A stretch of DNA of 64,000 nt, taken from NCBI GenBank assembly GCA_023399465.1, contig JAEWPB010000144.1, positions 25,171-89,170 on the forward strand. Direction: 5' to 3'. This document shows positions 1 through 8,534 of this stretch, piece after piece. The translations under genes and the position numbers were made by a program. The stretch's first letter is position 1. The number at the start of each line of letters is the position of its first letter. The notes beneath the pieces were generated by a model, which ran no database searches, had not been told where the DNA came from, and saw nothing but the letters and a program-made list of their open reading frames with translations. Origin of the DNA: Pseudomonadota bacterium. GTDB lineage: Bacteria; Pseudomonadota; Alphaproteobacteria; Rhizobiales; Rhizobiaceae.

Positions 1-155
1 TGCTGGTGGCGATCGCCTATACGGCTTTCGTGCTCTTGCGGCTTCGCGAGCGCGAGAAAGTGCCGGTAGAAGCGCGCGAGCAATTCGAGATGATGAGCGC
101 CCAGGTGCCGAACGCCACGGCGCTGACCGAACCGGCTGCGGAGAAGGCGCGTTGA
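1..155 (+). CDS. C-terminal end of a membrane transporter, probably MFS (partial)
   Basis: Only the last 50 codons are in the window: the frame is open from base 3 and stops at TGA 153-155. A hydrophobic stretch (LVAIAYTAFVLL) is followed by a charged tail rich in Arg and Glu, as expected for the last membrane helix and cytoplasmic tail of a polytopic inner-membrane protein. A major facilitator transporter is my best guess from general resemblance to rhizobial proteins; other polytopic proteins would also fit. It is separated from lepA by 96 bases on the same strand. Confidence 0.5.
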   Translation, partial: LVAIAYTAFVLLRLREREKVPVEAREQFEMMSAQVPNATALTEPAAEKAR

Positions 156-251
156 CGGCACGTTGCCAGCACGTGGCCCCGGCAATTTATAGTTTACAGT
201 CCCCTTCTTTTCCGCTTTGCGACTGCCCTGACCACTGCTATATGCGCGAAC

Positions 252-2078
252 ATGAGCACAAATTCGTCCCGCACGCCTCTTGACCATATTCGCAACTTCT
301 CGATCGTGGCGCACATCGACCACGGCAAGTCGACCTTGGCCGACCGGCTGATCCAGTCGACCGGTGGCCTGGCCGACCGTGAAATGTCGGAGCAGGTGCT
401 CGACAACATGGAAATCGAGAAAGAGCGCGGCATCACCATCAAGGCGCAGACCGTCCGCCTGCACTACAAGGCCAATGACGGCGAGACCTATGTGCTGAAC
501 CTGATCGACACCCCCGGCCACGTCGACTTCGCCTACGAAGTCTCGCGGTCGCTGTCGGCCTGCGAAGGCTCGCTGCTGGTGGTCGACGCCTCGCAGGGCG
601 TGGAAGCCCAGACGCTGGCGAACGTCTACCAGGCGATCGACAACAATCACGAGCTGGTGACGGTCCTTAACAAGATCGACCTTCCCGCGGCAGAGCCCGA
701 CCGGATCAAGGAACAGATCGAGGAAGTGATCGGCATCGACGCTTCCGACGCGGTGATGATTTCGGCGAAGACCGGCCTCGGCATTCCCGACGTTCTCGAA
801 GCGATCGTGCACCGCCTGCCGGCACCGAAGAGCCAGGGCGGCGAGAGCGCGCCATTGAAGGCGCTGCTGGTCGACAGCTGGTACGACACCTATCTCGGCG
901 TCATGGTTCTGGTGCGCGTCATCGACGGCGTGCTGAGCAAGGGCCAGCAGATCCGCATGATGGGCACCGGCGCCAAGTACGGCGTCGAGCGTGTCGGCGT
1001 GCTGACCCCGAAGATGGTCAACGTCGATTCACTCGGCCCCGGCGAGATCGGCTTCATCACCGCCTCGATCAAGGAAGTGGCAGATACCCGCGTCGGCGAC
1101 ACCATCACCGATGACAAGAAGCCGACCGCGGAAGCGCTGCCGGGCTTCAAGCCGGCCCAGCCGGTGGTGTTCTGCGGCCTGTTCCCAGTCGACGCCGCCG
1201 ACTTCGAGGACCTGCGCGCCGCCATGGGCAAGCTGCGCCTCAACGACGCCTCGTTCTCGTTCGAGATGGAATCCTCCGCAGCTCTCGGCTTCGGCTTCCG
1301 TTGCGGCTTCCTCGGGCTGCTGCACCTCGAAATCATCCAGGAGCGTCTCGAGCGCGAGTTCAATCTCGATCTCGTCGCCACCGCGCCGTCCGTCGTCTAC
1401 CAGATGACCCTGACCGACGGCAGTGAGAAGGAACTGCACAATCCGGCCGACATGCCCGACGTGGTCAAGATCAGCGAGATCCGCGAGCCGTGGATCAAGG
1501 CGACGATCATGACGCCGGACGAATATCTCGGCGGCATCCTCAAACTCTGCCAGGACCGCCGCGGCATCCAGACCGAGCTGACCTATGTCGGCAACCGGGC
1601 GATGATCACCTATGAACTGCCGCTCAACGAAGTGGTGTTCGACTTCTACGATCGCCTGAAGTCGATCTCCAAGGGCTATGCCTCGTTTGACTACAACATC
1701 ATCGATTACCGCGAAGGCGATCTGGTGAAGATGTCGATCCTCGTCAACGGCGATCCGGTCGATGCATTGTCGATGCTGGTCCACCGCTCCGCCGCCGACC
1801 GGCGCGGCCGCGGCATGTGCGAAAAGCTCAAGGAACTCATTCCGCCGCACATGTTCCAGATCCCGATCCAGGCGGCGATCGGCGGCAAGGTGATCGCCCG
1901 CGAAACGGTGCGCGCGCTACGCAAGGACGTGACCGCCAAGTGCTACGGCGGCGACGCGACCCGCAAGCGCAAGCTTCTGGAAAAGCAGAAGGAAGGCAAG
2001 AAGCGCATGCGCCAGTTCGGCAAGGTCGAGATCCCGCAGGAAGCCTTCATCGCCGCCCTGAAGATGAGCGACGAGTAA
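252..2078 (+). CDS. lepA: Elongation factor 4 (LepA, ribosomal back-translocase GTPase)
   Basis: LepA is a ribosome-binding GTPase related to EF-G that acts during elongation and initiation under stress; it works in the cytoplasm and at the membrane. The 608-residue product has the family's usual length. The G motifs are clear: AHIDHGKST (residues 20-28), DTPGH (86-90) and NKID (140-143). EF-G-like domains follow, and the LepA-specific basic C-terminus contains KCYGGDATRKRKLLEKQKEGKK. The ATG at 252 starts the conserved N-terminus, though no strong ribosome-binding site precedes it. It appears monocistronic, with a hairpin-plus-T terminator shortly after the stop. Confidence 0.97.
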   Translation: MSTNSSRTPLDHIRNFSIVAHIDHGKSTLADRLIQSTGGLADREMSEQVLDNMEIEKERGITIKAQTVRLHYKANDGETYVLNLIDTPGHVDFAYEVSRSLSACEGSLLVVDASQGVEAQTLANVYQAIDNNHELVTVLNKIDLPAAEPDRIKEQIEEVIGIDASDAVMISAKTGLGIPDVLEAIVHRLPAPKSQGGESAPLKALLVDSWYDTYLGVMVLVRVIDGVLSKGQQIRMMGTGAKYGVERVGVLTPKMVNVDSLGPGEIGFITASIKEVADTRVGDTITDDKKPTAEALPGFKPAQPVVFCGLFPVDAADFEDLRAAMGKLRLNDASFSFEMESSAALGFGFRCGFLGLLHLEIIQERLEREFNLDLVATAPSVVYQMTLTDGSEKELHNPADMPDVVKISEIREPWIKATIMTPDEYLGGILKLCQDRRGIQTELTYVGNRAMITYELPLNEVVFDFYDRLKSISKGYASFDYNIIDYREGDLVKMSILVNGDPVDALSMLVHRSAADRRGRGMCEKLKELIPPHMFQIPIQAAIGGKVIARETVRALRKDVTAKCYGGDATRKRKLLEKQKEGKKRMRQFGKVEIPQEAFIAALKMSDE

Positions 2079-2130
2079 GAAACCGTCCTTCGCCTGCCCA
2101 CCTTGCAGGCTTAAAGGCCTCTCCAGCAAA

Positions 2131-2170
2131 AGAAAAAGGGCTCAGGCAATGCTTGGAGCCCCTTTCTTTG
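2131..2170 (+). terminator. Terminator after lepA
   Basis: GGGCTC (2138-2143) pairs with GAGCCC (2156-2161). The stem is flanked by A-rich sequence on the left and CTTTCTTTG on the right, so it could end transcription of lepA and possibly also of the convergent thioesterase gene. Confidence 0.6.
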
Positions 2171-2230
2171 TGCGCTGACCAAAAAAGCCAGGAGACGAAT
2201 GGCCGCCAACATCGTTACGGCTGCGACTTT

Positions 2231-2722
2231 CTACTCCGCCCCCTGCTTGACCTCCTTGAACCGCGCTTCGACCTCGCGACGGAGCGCCCTGCGCACCTCC
2301 GCCTGGCGGTGGCGGCGCTGCTTGGCGTCTGTATCGAGGGCGAGTACCGGCACTGGCGTGGGACCGCCATCGGCATCGACTGCGACCATGGTGAAATAGC
2401 AGGAATTGGTGTGGCGCCGCTCGCCGGTGCGGATGTCCTCCGCCTCCACCCGGATGCCGACTTCCATCGAGGTGCGGCCGGCAAAATTCACCGAGGCCCG
2501 GAACGTCACGAGTTCGCCGACATGGATCGGCTGACGGAACACCACCTGGTCGACCGAGAGGGTCACCGCATATTGCTGGGAAAAACGCGAGGCGCAGGAA
2601 TAGGCGACACGGTCGAGCAGGTTCAGCAGTGCCCCGCCATGCACCTTGCCGGAAAAATTGGCCATGTCGGGGGTCATGAGAACCACCATTTCGAGCTGGC
2701 TCGGATCATAATCGCGGTCCAT
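2231..2722 (-). CDS. Acyl-CoA thioesterase, hotdog fold (YciA/BFIT-like)
   Basis: The 163-aa product matches single-hotdog acyl-CoA hydrolases, which release free fatty acid and CoA in the cytoplasm. Recognisable parts are the N-terminal core MTPDMANFSGKVHGGALLNL around residues 16-35, corresponding to the conserved NxxGxxHGG active-site region with its following acidic residue (LLDRVAY), and a second strand pair VDQVVFRQPIHVGELV. The C-terminus is a charged tail rich in Arg and Lys. A start at 2722 (MDRDYDPSQ) is preferred over the upstream 2812 because AAAGGG lies seven bases before it and the longer N-terminus has no hotdog character. Substrate chain length cannot be read from the sequence. 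Confidence 0.85.
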   Translation of the reverse strand: MDRDYDPSQLEMVVLMTPDMANFSGKVHGGALLNLLDRVAYSCASRFSQQYAVTLSVDQVVFRQPIHVGELVTFRASVNFAGRTSMEVGIRVEAEDIRTGERRHTNSCYFTMVAVDADGGPTPVPVLALDTDAKQRRHRQAEVRRALRREVEARFKEVKQGAE

Positions 2723-2865
2723 CGGAACCCTTTCAGCAATGCAATGCCCGGCCAAGAGAGCCGGTCTGCCTATATTAATATTGCCTAAGGCACGTGGGCG
2801 AAAGGGCGCCAACGCATGGCAGCAATGCGGAGCGGATCATCACATCCAGCCAAGGGGGCCTCCGC

Positions 2866-3426
2866 TCAAGCCATGCGGGCGCGCATCCGGGCCGGATTGC
2901 CGACCACGATCGCACCCGGCGCCACATCCCTGGTAACGACCGCCCCGGCACCGACGATCGCTTGGTCGCCGATCGTCACGCCACCCATGATGATCGCACC
3001 GCCGCCGATCCAGACGTCGTCCCCGATCGTCACCGGCCTTGCGACTTCGAGCCCCGCAGCCCGCAGCCGCGCGTCCTTGTGGTGCTCGGCGCAATAGATG
3101 TGCACGCCCGGCCCGAGCATCGACCGCGCGCCGATGCGAACGCTGCCGGAATCGAGGATCGTGCAGCCGGCGTTGAGATACACCCGGGCTCCAAGGGCGA
3201 TATTGATGCCGTAGGCGCAGTGGAACGGCGCCTCGATGAAGACATCGTCGGCGACACTTGAAAACAGCCCGCGCAGCAGCGGCGCCATGCTGCCACGCTC
3301 TTCGGGATGCATGCTGTTGTGCTGGTGGACGGCAATGCGCGCCTTCAGGCGCAACTCATCCAGTTCCTCGTCGAGGCAGTTGTACCACTCACCCGCCGCC
3401 ATTTTCTGCCGCTCGCTCGCAGCCAC
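2866..3426 (-). CDS. Sugar O-acetyltransferase, hexapeptide-repeat family (Maa/LacA/NodL type)
   Basis: Left-handed beta-helix acetyltransferase of about 186 aa that transfers acetyl from acetyl-CoA to a sugar hydroxyl. The N-terminal Maa-type helix (SERQKMAAGEWYNCLDEEL) is followed by hexapeptide repeats such as VRIGARSMLGPGV and VTIGDDVWIGGGAIIMGGV, and by the closing GNPARMRARMA. The catalytic His lies in the HIYCAEHHKD segment. I place the start at a GTG at 3426 because GGGAGG lies about eight bases upstream and it gives the family's normal N-terminus; an ATG at 3447 would add seven residues. The family also contains the nodulation protein NodL, but nothing here links the gene to Nod factors. 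Confidence 0.87.
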   Translation of the reverse strand: MAASERQKMAAGEWYNCLDEELDELRLKARIAVHQHNSMHPEERGSMAPLLRGLFSSVADDVFIEAPFHCAYGINIALGARVYLNAGCTILDSGSVRIGARSMLGPGVHIYCAEHHKDARLRAAGLEVARPVTIGDDVWIGGGAIIMGGVTIGDQAIVGAGAVVTRDVAPGAIVVGNPARMRARMA

Positions 3427-3495
3427 CGTCGTGCCCTCCCAATTCATGCCGCGGGAAGCCGCTATGCCGCATCCTGCCGTGACGTTCCCATAGAG

Positions 3496-3981
3496 CTACC
3501 GTGCGGCCTTTGCCGCGGCTCGGGCCCGGTCGCGCCGGACGATGCTTTCTGCCGGCCACTCTGCCTTCATGTCGTAGTACGCGTCAAACACCGCCGCGCC
3601 TTCGGGTAGCCGGACCCAGGGCAGCTTCGACCGGACATAGATATGCACGTCGGGCAGGATCGCGCCGGGTTCGTCGAGCGTCGTCGCCCGGACGAACAGC
3701 ATCCACCGCCGCCGTCCGTAATCGCTCCACAAGGCCGAGCGGCAATCGGGGCAGCGATAGACGTCGTGCGGATGGCCGCTATCGGTCGACAGCGTCTCCA
3801 TCACAGGCTCGCCCTGCAGCAGTTCGACCCGATCAGCCTCGATCAGCGCGTTCACCGCGAAAGCGCTGCCGGTCTGCCGCTGGCAATCCCGGCAATGACA
3901 GCAGTGCACGAACATCGGCCGATCCTTCAGCCGATACCGGATGCGGCTGCAAAAGCACCCACCCTCGAGATCTCCGCACAT
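3496..3981 (-). CDS. GFA-family zinc protein (glutathione-dependent formaldehyde-activating-like)
   Basis: The 161-aa protein carries the cysteine pattern of the GFA/CENP-V fold: GGCFCSRIRY, then HCCHCRDCQRQTGSAF, then YRCPDCRSALW, giving two zinc sites. The founding member was proposed to condense formaldehyde with glutathione, but most paralogues have no proven reaction, so only the fold is secure. The start at 3981 is preceded by GGGAGGAT. It is close to the acetyltransferase gene on the same strand (69 bases). A formaldehyde role would be attractive given the xoxF gene far downstream, but distance and paralogy make this weak. Confidence 0.85.
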   Translation of the reverse strand: MCGDLEGGCFCSRIRYRLKDRPMFVHCCHCRDCQRQTGSAFAVNALIEADRVELLQGEPVMETLSTDSGHPHDVYRCPDCRSALWSDYGRRRWMLFVRATTLDEPGAILPDVHIYVRSKLPWVRLPEGAAVFDAYYDMKAEWPAESIVRRDRARAAAKAAR

Positions 3982-4017
3982 CTGCCATCCTCCCGTTGTC
4001 GACTGGTGGTAGGCCTG

Positions 4018-4731
4018 TCAGGCGCCAGGCTGCCCGATCTGCCGTACCCAGGCCCGCGCGAGCGTCAGCCCCACCTCGTCGGCGAGGCGGCCGTGCTCCT
4101 CGGCCATGTCAGGATGACGCTCCGGCCAGTCCGGGTCGAGCGAGACCATCATGGAAATGAATTCCGCGTTCCATGCATCGACGACCGACCGGCTGGCCTC
4201 GAAATGAAACTGCGTGCCGTAGGCGGCGCGGCCGACGCGGAAGGCCTGGTTGCGTGTCGTGTCGTTGGTTGCCAGCCGCACCGCGCCTTCCGGCAGGGAA
4301 AACGTATCGCTGTGCCACTGAAAGATCGGAAAGCGGTCACCGACCGTGCGCAGCACCGGGTCGGTCGCGGCCTCGTCGGTCAGGCGGACCTCATGCCAGC
4401 CGAATTCCCGGGCCGCGTTCAGCTTGTTTTCGCCACCATAGGCGCGCGCCAGGATCTGGCTGCCGAGGCAGATGCCGAGCACGGCCTTGCCGGCGTCGCC
4501 AAAGGCGCGCATCAGCCGGGCAAGCTCCGGAAGATAGGGGTGGGTTTCGTCATCGAGGGCGTTCTGCTCACCGCCGAGCACCACCAGCGCATCGTGGTTA
4601 TCGATGCCGTCGGGAAGTGCCCCGCCATCCCACGGCCGAAAAATATCGAGGTCGGCGCCTGCTTCTTCCAGCGCGACGCCGACCTGTCCAAGATGTGAAA
4701 CCCGCGTATTTTCAACGACTGCGACGCGCAT
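4018..4731 (-). CDS. Class I glutamine amidotransferase-like protein (GMP synthase-type GATase)
   Basis: Stand-alone GATase1 domain of 237 aa. The nucleophile elbow is LGICLGSQILA, and the His and Glu of the triad are in FHFEAS near the C-terminus. Family members hydrolyse glutamine or gamma-glutamyl compounds; without a fused synthetase the acceptor is unknown. The start at 4731 (MRVAVVENT) is preferred because GGCAGGG precedes it and the extra 19 residues of the longer frame lack similarity to the fold. It lies downstream of, and on the same strand as, the DoxX gene. Confidence 0.8.
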   Translation of the reverse strand: MRVAVVENTRVSHLGQVGVALEEAGADLDIFRPWDGGALPDGIDNHDALVVLGGEQNALDDETHPYLPELARLMRAFGDAGKAVLGICLGSQILARAYGGENKLNAAREFGWHEVRLTDEAATDPVLRTVGDRFPIFQWHSDTFSLPEGAVRLATNDTTRNQAFRVGRAAYGTQFHFEASRSVVDAWNAEFISMMVSLDPDWPERHPDMAEEHGRLADEVGLTLARAWVRQIGQPGA

Positions 4732-4829
4732 GCCCTGCCATTCCCATTGTTGTGAATGGCCAGAAGGAATCACGTCCGCCGCCGACATTCAAGCGGCCAA
4801 TTTGCCGATGTCCGGCAAAAGCACTTCGA

Positions 4830-5279
4830 TCAGAACTGCTTGCCGATCTTGGCGTCGACGGAATGGGCATTGCCGCCGCGGAACGCGAAGTAGAAGGCGA
4901 TTGCCGCCCAGAGGATCGACTTCTCGGATCCGCCGAGGCCTTCAGCCTTGACGACCCAGTGGAAGTACACGGTCACCAGCAGCACGATCGTCGTCGCCAC
5001 TGCCGCGGGACGGGTCAACAGGCCGATTGCCAGGAGAATGCCGCCGAAGAATTCGGTGGCTGCAAGCAGCGGCGACCAGAAGACGCCGGGATAGAAGCCG
5101 AGGCTTTCGACCATGCCGGTCGCCCCGAAAGGATTGAGGATCTTTCCGTAGCCGTGAACCGTGAAAAGCACGCCGGCAATGACGCGCAGGAGGGTCTCGG
5201 CGAGCCCGGTGCCATTCCGGTAGAGCGGGGCCAGAGCGGGTATGATGAGGCCTTTGGAGGAGTTTGTATGCTCGGTCAT
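4830..5279 (-). CDS. DoxX family membrane protein
   Basis: 149-aa integral membrane protein with four predicted hydrophobic segments (ALLRVIAG.. region, SPLLAATEFFGGILLAIGLL, AAVATTIVLLVTVYFHWVV and SILWAAIAFYFAF), matching the DoxX/DoxD fold. Members take part in thiol redox or membrane-bound oxidoreductase complexes, but most remain uncharacterised. The start at 5279 (MTEHTN) is chosen over 5294 because AGGAA lies six bases upstream. It is divergent from the SelW-like gene, another thiol-redox candidate, across a 171-base promoter region. Confidence 0.82.
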   Translation of the reverse strand: MTEHTNSSKGLIIPALAPLYRNGTGLAETLLRVIAGVLFTVHGYGKILNPFGATGMVESLGFYPGVFWSPLLAATEFFGGILLAIGLLTRPAAVATTIVLLVTVYFHWVVKAEGLGGSEKSILWAAIAFYFAFRGGNAHSVDAKIGKQF

Positions 5280-5450
5280 GCGTATTCCTGACATTGCTGG
5301 TACTGATTCGGACCCTCACGAACCGAAGGCGGGATCGCAAGCCGGAACAGTCGAAAAAGATGAAGTTTGCGGTTAACAATTTCGTGACGACCGTCGATTG
5401 CTGGCCCGAAGTCGCGACGCTATAGAAATCCATCGATCGGAGACCGAGAA

Positions 5451-5750
5451 ATGACCGACAAGCCGCGCGTCACCATCCTTTACTGCACCCAGTGCAACTG
5501 GCTGCTTCGCGCCGGCTGGATGGCGCAGGAACTGCTGTCGACCTTCGGAGATGCTTTAAGTGAAGTGGCGCTGCTGCCCGGAACCGGCGGCAATTTCGAG
5601 ATCCGTGTCGACGGCGAACTGATCTGGGAGCGCAAGCGCGACGGCGGCTTTCCGGGCCCGAAGGAACTAAAGCAGCGGGTGCGCGACATCATCGAGCCCG
5701 GCCGCGATCTCGGTCATACCGACCGCGCAGGCAAGGCAGAGGACAATTAG
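5451..5750 (+). CDS. SelT/SelW/SelH family thioredoxin-like protein (Rdx)
   Basis: 99-aa protein with the SelW-type thioredoxin-like fold. The redox motif CTQC lies in ILYCTQCNW near residues 12-15, and the GGNFEIRVDGELIWER and PGPKELKQRVRDII segments are characteristic. In animals the second Cys is selenocysteine; here both are ordinary Cys codons and there is no in-frame TGA. GAGACCGAGA precedes the ATG. The substrate is unknown; bacterial members are thought to act as redox modulators. A GC-rich hairpin follows the stop directly. Confidence 0.85.
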   Translation: MTDKPRVTILYCTQCNWLLRAGWMAQELLSTFGDALSEVALLPGTGGNFEIRVDGELIWERKRDGGFPGPKELKQRVRDIIEPGRDLGHTDRAGKAEDN

Positions 5751-5758
5751 ATCCCCTC

Positions 5759-5780
5759 GGGGAGAGCCGAAGCTCACCCC
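5759..5780. terminator. Hairpin between the SelW-like and BA14K genes
   Basis: GGGG-A-GAGC (5759-5767), a CGAA tetraloop (5768-5771) and GCTC-A-CCCC (5772-5780) form a strong stem with one A/A mismatch. It lies nine bases after the SelW-like stop and between convergent genes. There is no long T-run, so termination is likely but not certain. Confidence 0.45.
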
Positions 5781-5806
5781 GCCATGGGCACGCGAACCCG
5801 TTCTCT

Positions 5807-6385
5807 TCAGGGCGCCGGAGACCGGCAGACCCGGTATACGCCACTGTATGACAGGTAGGTATTGGTAGCCGGATTGTAGGACCGGTAATGGTCGCGGCAC
5901 CACTGCTGATGCCAGGTGCTGTAACTCACCGTGGTGCTGTAGGAATAATAGGGATAGTACTCGTAATACGGATCGTATACGCCATAGAACCCGCCGTAAT
6001 ATCCTGCATAGAACGGGCTGTAGTACGGCCAGTAGTAATTGCCGTAATACGGCCGGTAATATCGTGGGTAGTGGGCGCGGTAGTATGGCCGGTAGTAGGG
6101 CCGGTACGGCCTGTTGTAGCTACCATGGTAATAGGGCTGGTAATGCGGGCGATTGTACCGGTAGATCGGCCTGTAACCACCGCCGTAATAGCCTCCCCCC
6201 ATGCTACCGCCGCCGTGAAAACCTCCTCCCATGCCACCGCCGCCGCCGTGCCGCACATTGATGACATCAGAGCTCCCGCTCGACGCCAGCCCGGGCACTC
6301 GAGGGATCGCACTTGCCGGCGACATCATGGAAAACGCAGCCAGTCCGAAAACAAAACCGAGGACAAGATTGGGGATCCTGCTCAT
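5807..6385 (-). CDS. BA14K family secreted protein, Tyr/Gly-rich
   Basis: 192-aa exported protein. A signal peptide (MSRIPNLVLGFVFGLAAFSMMSPASA) is followed by a glycine-rich stretch and a long tyrosine-rich low-complexity region with many RPYYRPYY-like units. It ends in a BA14K domain (WCRDHYRSYNPATNTYLSYSG) with paired Cys. BA14K proteins are known from Brucella as an immunoreactive lectin-like antigen and are common in Rhizobiales; their role is not settled. AGGAGTTTGCC precedes the ATG. The repeat region is aromatic enough to suggest a structural or surface role, which is inference. Confidence 0.88.
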   Translation of the reverse strand: MSRIPNLVLGFVFGLAAFSMMSPASAIPRVPGLASSGSSDVINVRHGGGGGMGGGFHGGGSMGGGYYGGGYRPIYRYNRPHYQPYYHGSYNRPYRPYYRPYYRAHYPRYYRPYYGNYYWPYYSPFYAGYYGGFYGVYDPYYEYYPYYSYSTTVSYSTWHQQWCRDHYRSYNPATNTYLSYSGVYRVCRSPAP

Positions 6386-6627
6386 GGCAAACTCCTCTTG
6401 CCAACACGCGGGCCATGCCGCACACCCCCTCCCCTATTGCTTTAGTTAATACTCATATTTCCTTATGCACAAGGACATAATCCCGCTCTCACACGCAATG
6501 GCGCAGGCACCCGCCCCTCAAGCCCACCCGCCGAAAACCCTCCCCGATCATCGGCTTGTCTGCGGTTGAACGCAGCGGCCGCTTGGGCGATAACTTGCGC
6601 GACATGACCCCGGGGGAGAAACGTTTC

Positions 6628-8061
6628 GTGAGCCTGAAATTCGGTACAAGCGGCCTTCGCGGCCTGTCTGAGGATCTCAAGGGACGGGCGGCAGCGCTTT
6701 ATGCGACGGCATTCGCCCGCCATTTGCAGGAAAGCGCCCGCATCCGCAGCGGCGACATTGTCCTGGTCGGACGCGACTTCCGCGAATCGAGCCCCGCAAT
6801 TGCGACAAGCTGCATGGCTGCGCTGTCTGCCTGCGGTTTTGTACCGGTCGATTGCGGCGCCTTGCCGACGCCGGCACTGGCGCTCTACGGCCTCGAGCAC
6901 AGCGCGGCCTCGCTGATGATTACCGGGTCGCACATTCCTGCCGATCGCAACGGCATCAAGTTCTACCGGCCGGACGGAGAAATCGACAAGCAGGATGAGA
7001 TCGCGATTGCCGCCATTGCCGCACAACTTGATGCGGGCGGTTTTGTCGCACCTCCGGCAGCGACGAACGCGCGGACGGACAAAGGCGCAGCCGAGGAACT
7101 GTTTTTCCGCCGCAATGCCGCACTGCTTTCCGCTGGGGCGCTCGCCGGCATGCGCGTCGGCGTCTACCAGCACAGCACGGTCGCCCGCGACTTGCTGATC
7201 CGCATCCTCGCCCATTACGGCGCCGAGGCGGTGGCACTCGGCCGCTCCGAACATTTCATTCCCGTGGACACCGAAGCGGTTGCACCGGAAACCGTCGCGG
7301 CACTCGTGGCATGGGCCGCCGAGCATCGGCTCGACGCAATCGTCTCGGCCGACGGTGACGGCGACCGACCGCTGGTTGCCGACGAAAGCGGCCAGCCCTT
7401 GCGTGGCGACCTCCTAGGCCTGATTACCGGGAACTTCCTCGACGCCCGGGTGGTGGCGACGCCGGTCACGTCCAATTCCGGTATCGAGGCCAACGGCAGC
7501 TTCCGGGTCATCCGCACCAGGGTCGGATCGCCCTATGTGATCGCCGGCATGAATGAAGCGCTGGCCGAGGGCGAATCGGGGGTCATGGGGTTCGAGGCCA
7601 ATGGCGGCTTGCTGACCGCATCCTCCTTCACCGTGAACGGACAGGCGCTGCGACCGCTGCCGACGCGCGACAGCGTGCTGCCGGCGCTCGCCGCCCTCAA
7701 TGCCGCTGCTCGGGCGAAAACGCCGCTCTCAGCGCTTGCCGCAAGCTACGCCCTTCCCGTGGCCGCCGCCGACCGTCTCGAGGACTTTCCACTCGCAACC
7801 AGCGCCGCCCTGATGCTGCGCCTCAGAAGCGGCAAGGCGGCGCTGGCGGCATTTCTCGCGCCGGTCGGCGTACCCGCCGCGACAAGCGACGTCGATGGCC
7901 TGCGGGTAACCCTCGAGGACGGGCGAATCATCCACTTCCGCCCCTCGGGCAATGCGCCGGAAATGCGTTGCTACGTCGAGGCGGAGACGGAAAATGCGGC
8001 GAAGTCCTTGCTGGAACAGGGGCTTGGGTTGATCTGCGGCTTTGCAAAGTTGGACGCCTGA
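6628..8061 (+). CDS. Phosphomannomutase / phosphoglucomutase (NoeK-like)
   Basis: Alpha-D-phosphohexomutase interconverting hexose-6-phosphate and hexose-1-phosphate, supplying GDP-mannose or UDP-glucose pathways. All four domain signatures are present: FGTSGLRG near the start, the phosphoserine loop TGSHIPADRNG, the metal loop DGDGDRP, the sugar loop FEANGG and the phosphate loop RPSGNAPEMR. At 477 aa it is in the usual range. I prefer the GTG at 6628 because GGGGGAG lies nine bases upstream; ATGs at 6556 and 6604 would add unrelated residues without a ribosome-binding site. Substrate (mannose or glucose) cannot be decided by eye; the closest type I recall is rhizobial NoeK. Confidence 0.88.
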   Translation: MSLKFGTSGLRGLSEDLKGRAAALYATAFARHLQESARIRSGDIVLVGRDFRESSPAIATSCMAALSACGFVPVDCGALPTPALALYGLEHSAASLMITGSHIPADRNGIKFYRPDGEIDKQDEIAIAAIAAQLDAGGFVAPPAATNARTDKGAAEELFFRRNAALLSAGALAGMRVGVYQHSTVARDLLIRILAHYGAEAVALGRSEHFIPVDTEAVAPETVAALVAWAAEHRLDAIVSADGDGDRPLVADESGQPLRGDLLGLITGNFLDARVVATPVTSNSGIEANGSFRVIRTRVGSPYVIAGMNEALAEGESGVMGFEANGGLLTASSFTVNGQALRPLPTRDSVLPALAALNAAARAKTPLSALAASYALPVAAADRLEDFPLATSAALMLRLRSGKAALAAFLAPVGVPAATSDVDGLRVTLEDGRIIHFRPSGNAPEMRCYVEAETENAAKSLLEQGLGLICGFAKLDA

Positions 8062-8103
8062 ACAAGTTTTTTGCAGTTTGTTGCACTTTCTTCAAAAACC
8101 TTG

Positions 8104-8132
8104 TTGACACTGAGCGCCTCACCCCGTACATC
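8104..8132 (+). promoter_or_regulatory. Candidate promoter of tRNA-Leu
   Basis: TTGACA (8104-8109) is a perfect -35 box. A weak -10 match (TACATC, 8127-8132) follows at 17 bases, about ten bases before the tRNA 5' end. Confidence 0.4.
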
Positions 8133-8142
8133 GCTCCTCGTC

Positions 8143-8229
8143 GCCCAGATGGCGGAATTGGTAGACGCGCTAGCTTCAGGTGCTAGTACTCGAAAGGGTG
8201 TGGAGGTTCGAGTCCTCTTCTGGGCACCA
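8143..8229 (+). tRNA. tRNA-Leu (anticodon CAG)
   Basis: An 87-base class II tRNA including encoded CCA. The acceptor arms GCCCAGA and TCTGGGC pair fully, the D-loop contains TTGGTAGAC, the anticodon stem-loop CTAGC-TTCAGGT-GCTAG gives anticodon CAG, a long variable arm follows, and the T-arm has GGTTCGAGTCC. It reads CTG leucine codons, which are very frequent in this genome. Confidence 0.95.
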
Positions 8230-8236
8230 TTCCATT

Positions 8237-8257
8237 TTTGATCTTAGCCAGATCAAA
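8237..8257 (+). terminator. Perfect inverted repeat just downstream of tRNA-Leu
   Basis: TTTGATCT (8237-8244) and AGATCAAA (8250-8257) form an 8-bp perfect stem with a 5-base loop, eight bases after the CCA end. It probably serves as the 3' trailer hairpin or terminator of the tRNA transcript. No T-run follows the stem, so efficiency is uncertain. Confidence 0.45.
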
Positions 8258-8534
8258 CACTTACAATCATCCGAAATTGTTTTTCAGCAATATCGCCCCT
8301 CCGGGGGACGGATGAATTGTATGCGGATGCCGGGGCGAAAAGCAGCCGGCGTCCGACGCATGATCCCCTGGCCCGACACCTCCCAATAGCCGGCTAAACA
8401 CTTTCCTCATTATCCCATTCGAAGCTCTCGTCGCGCAGGCCGAATCGGTTTTGCGATTGACCCTTTCCGGCCTTTGATGGCATTTTACCTGTTTCTCAAA
8501 TTCAGGATCAGCTATCGCGCGGGGGGAGAGCATC
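8258..8534. other. Intergenic region before the RTX gene
   Basis: Together with the tRNA trailer this is just over 300 bases without a supported gene. A minus-strand frame here has no coding character. The region must hold the RTX gene promoter; I see no convincing -35/-10 pair. A good ribosome-binding site (GGGGGGAGAG) lies at its right edge. Confidence 0.5.

Noticed and set aside
5451..5750. Possible selenoprotein (SelW family)
   Set aside because: Both redox positions are normal Cys codons and no in-frame TGA occurs.
6463..7326. 287-codon minus-strand open frame
   Set aside because: Antisense to the phosphomannomutase gene, which has all four family loops.
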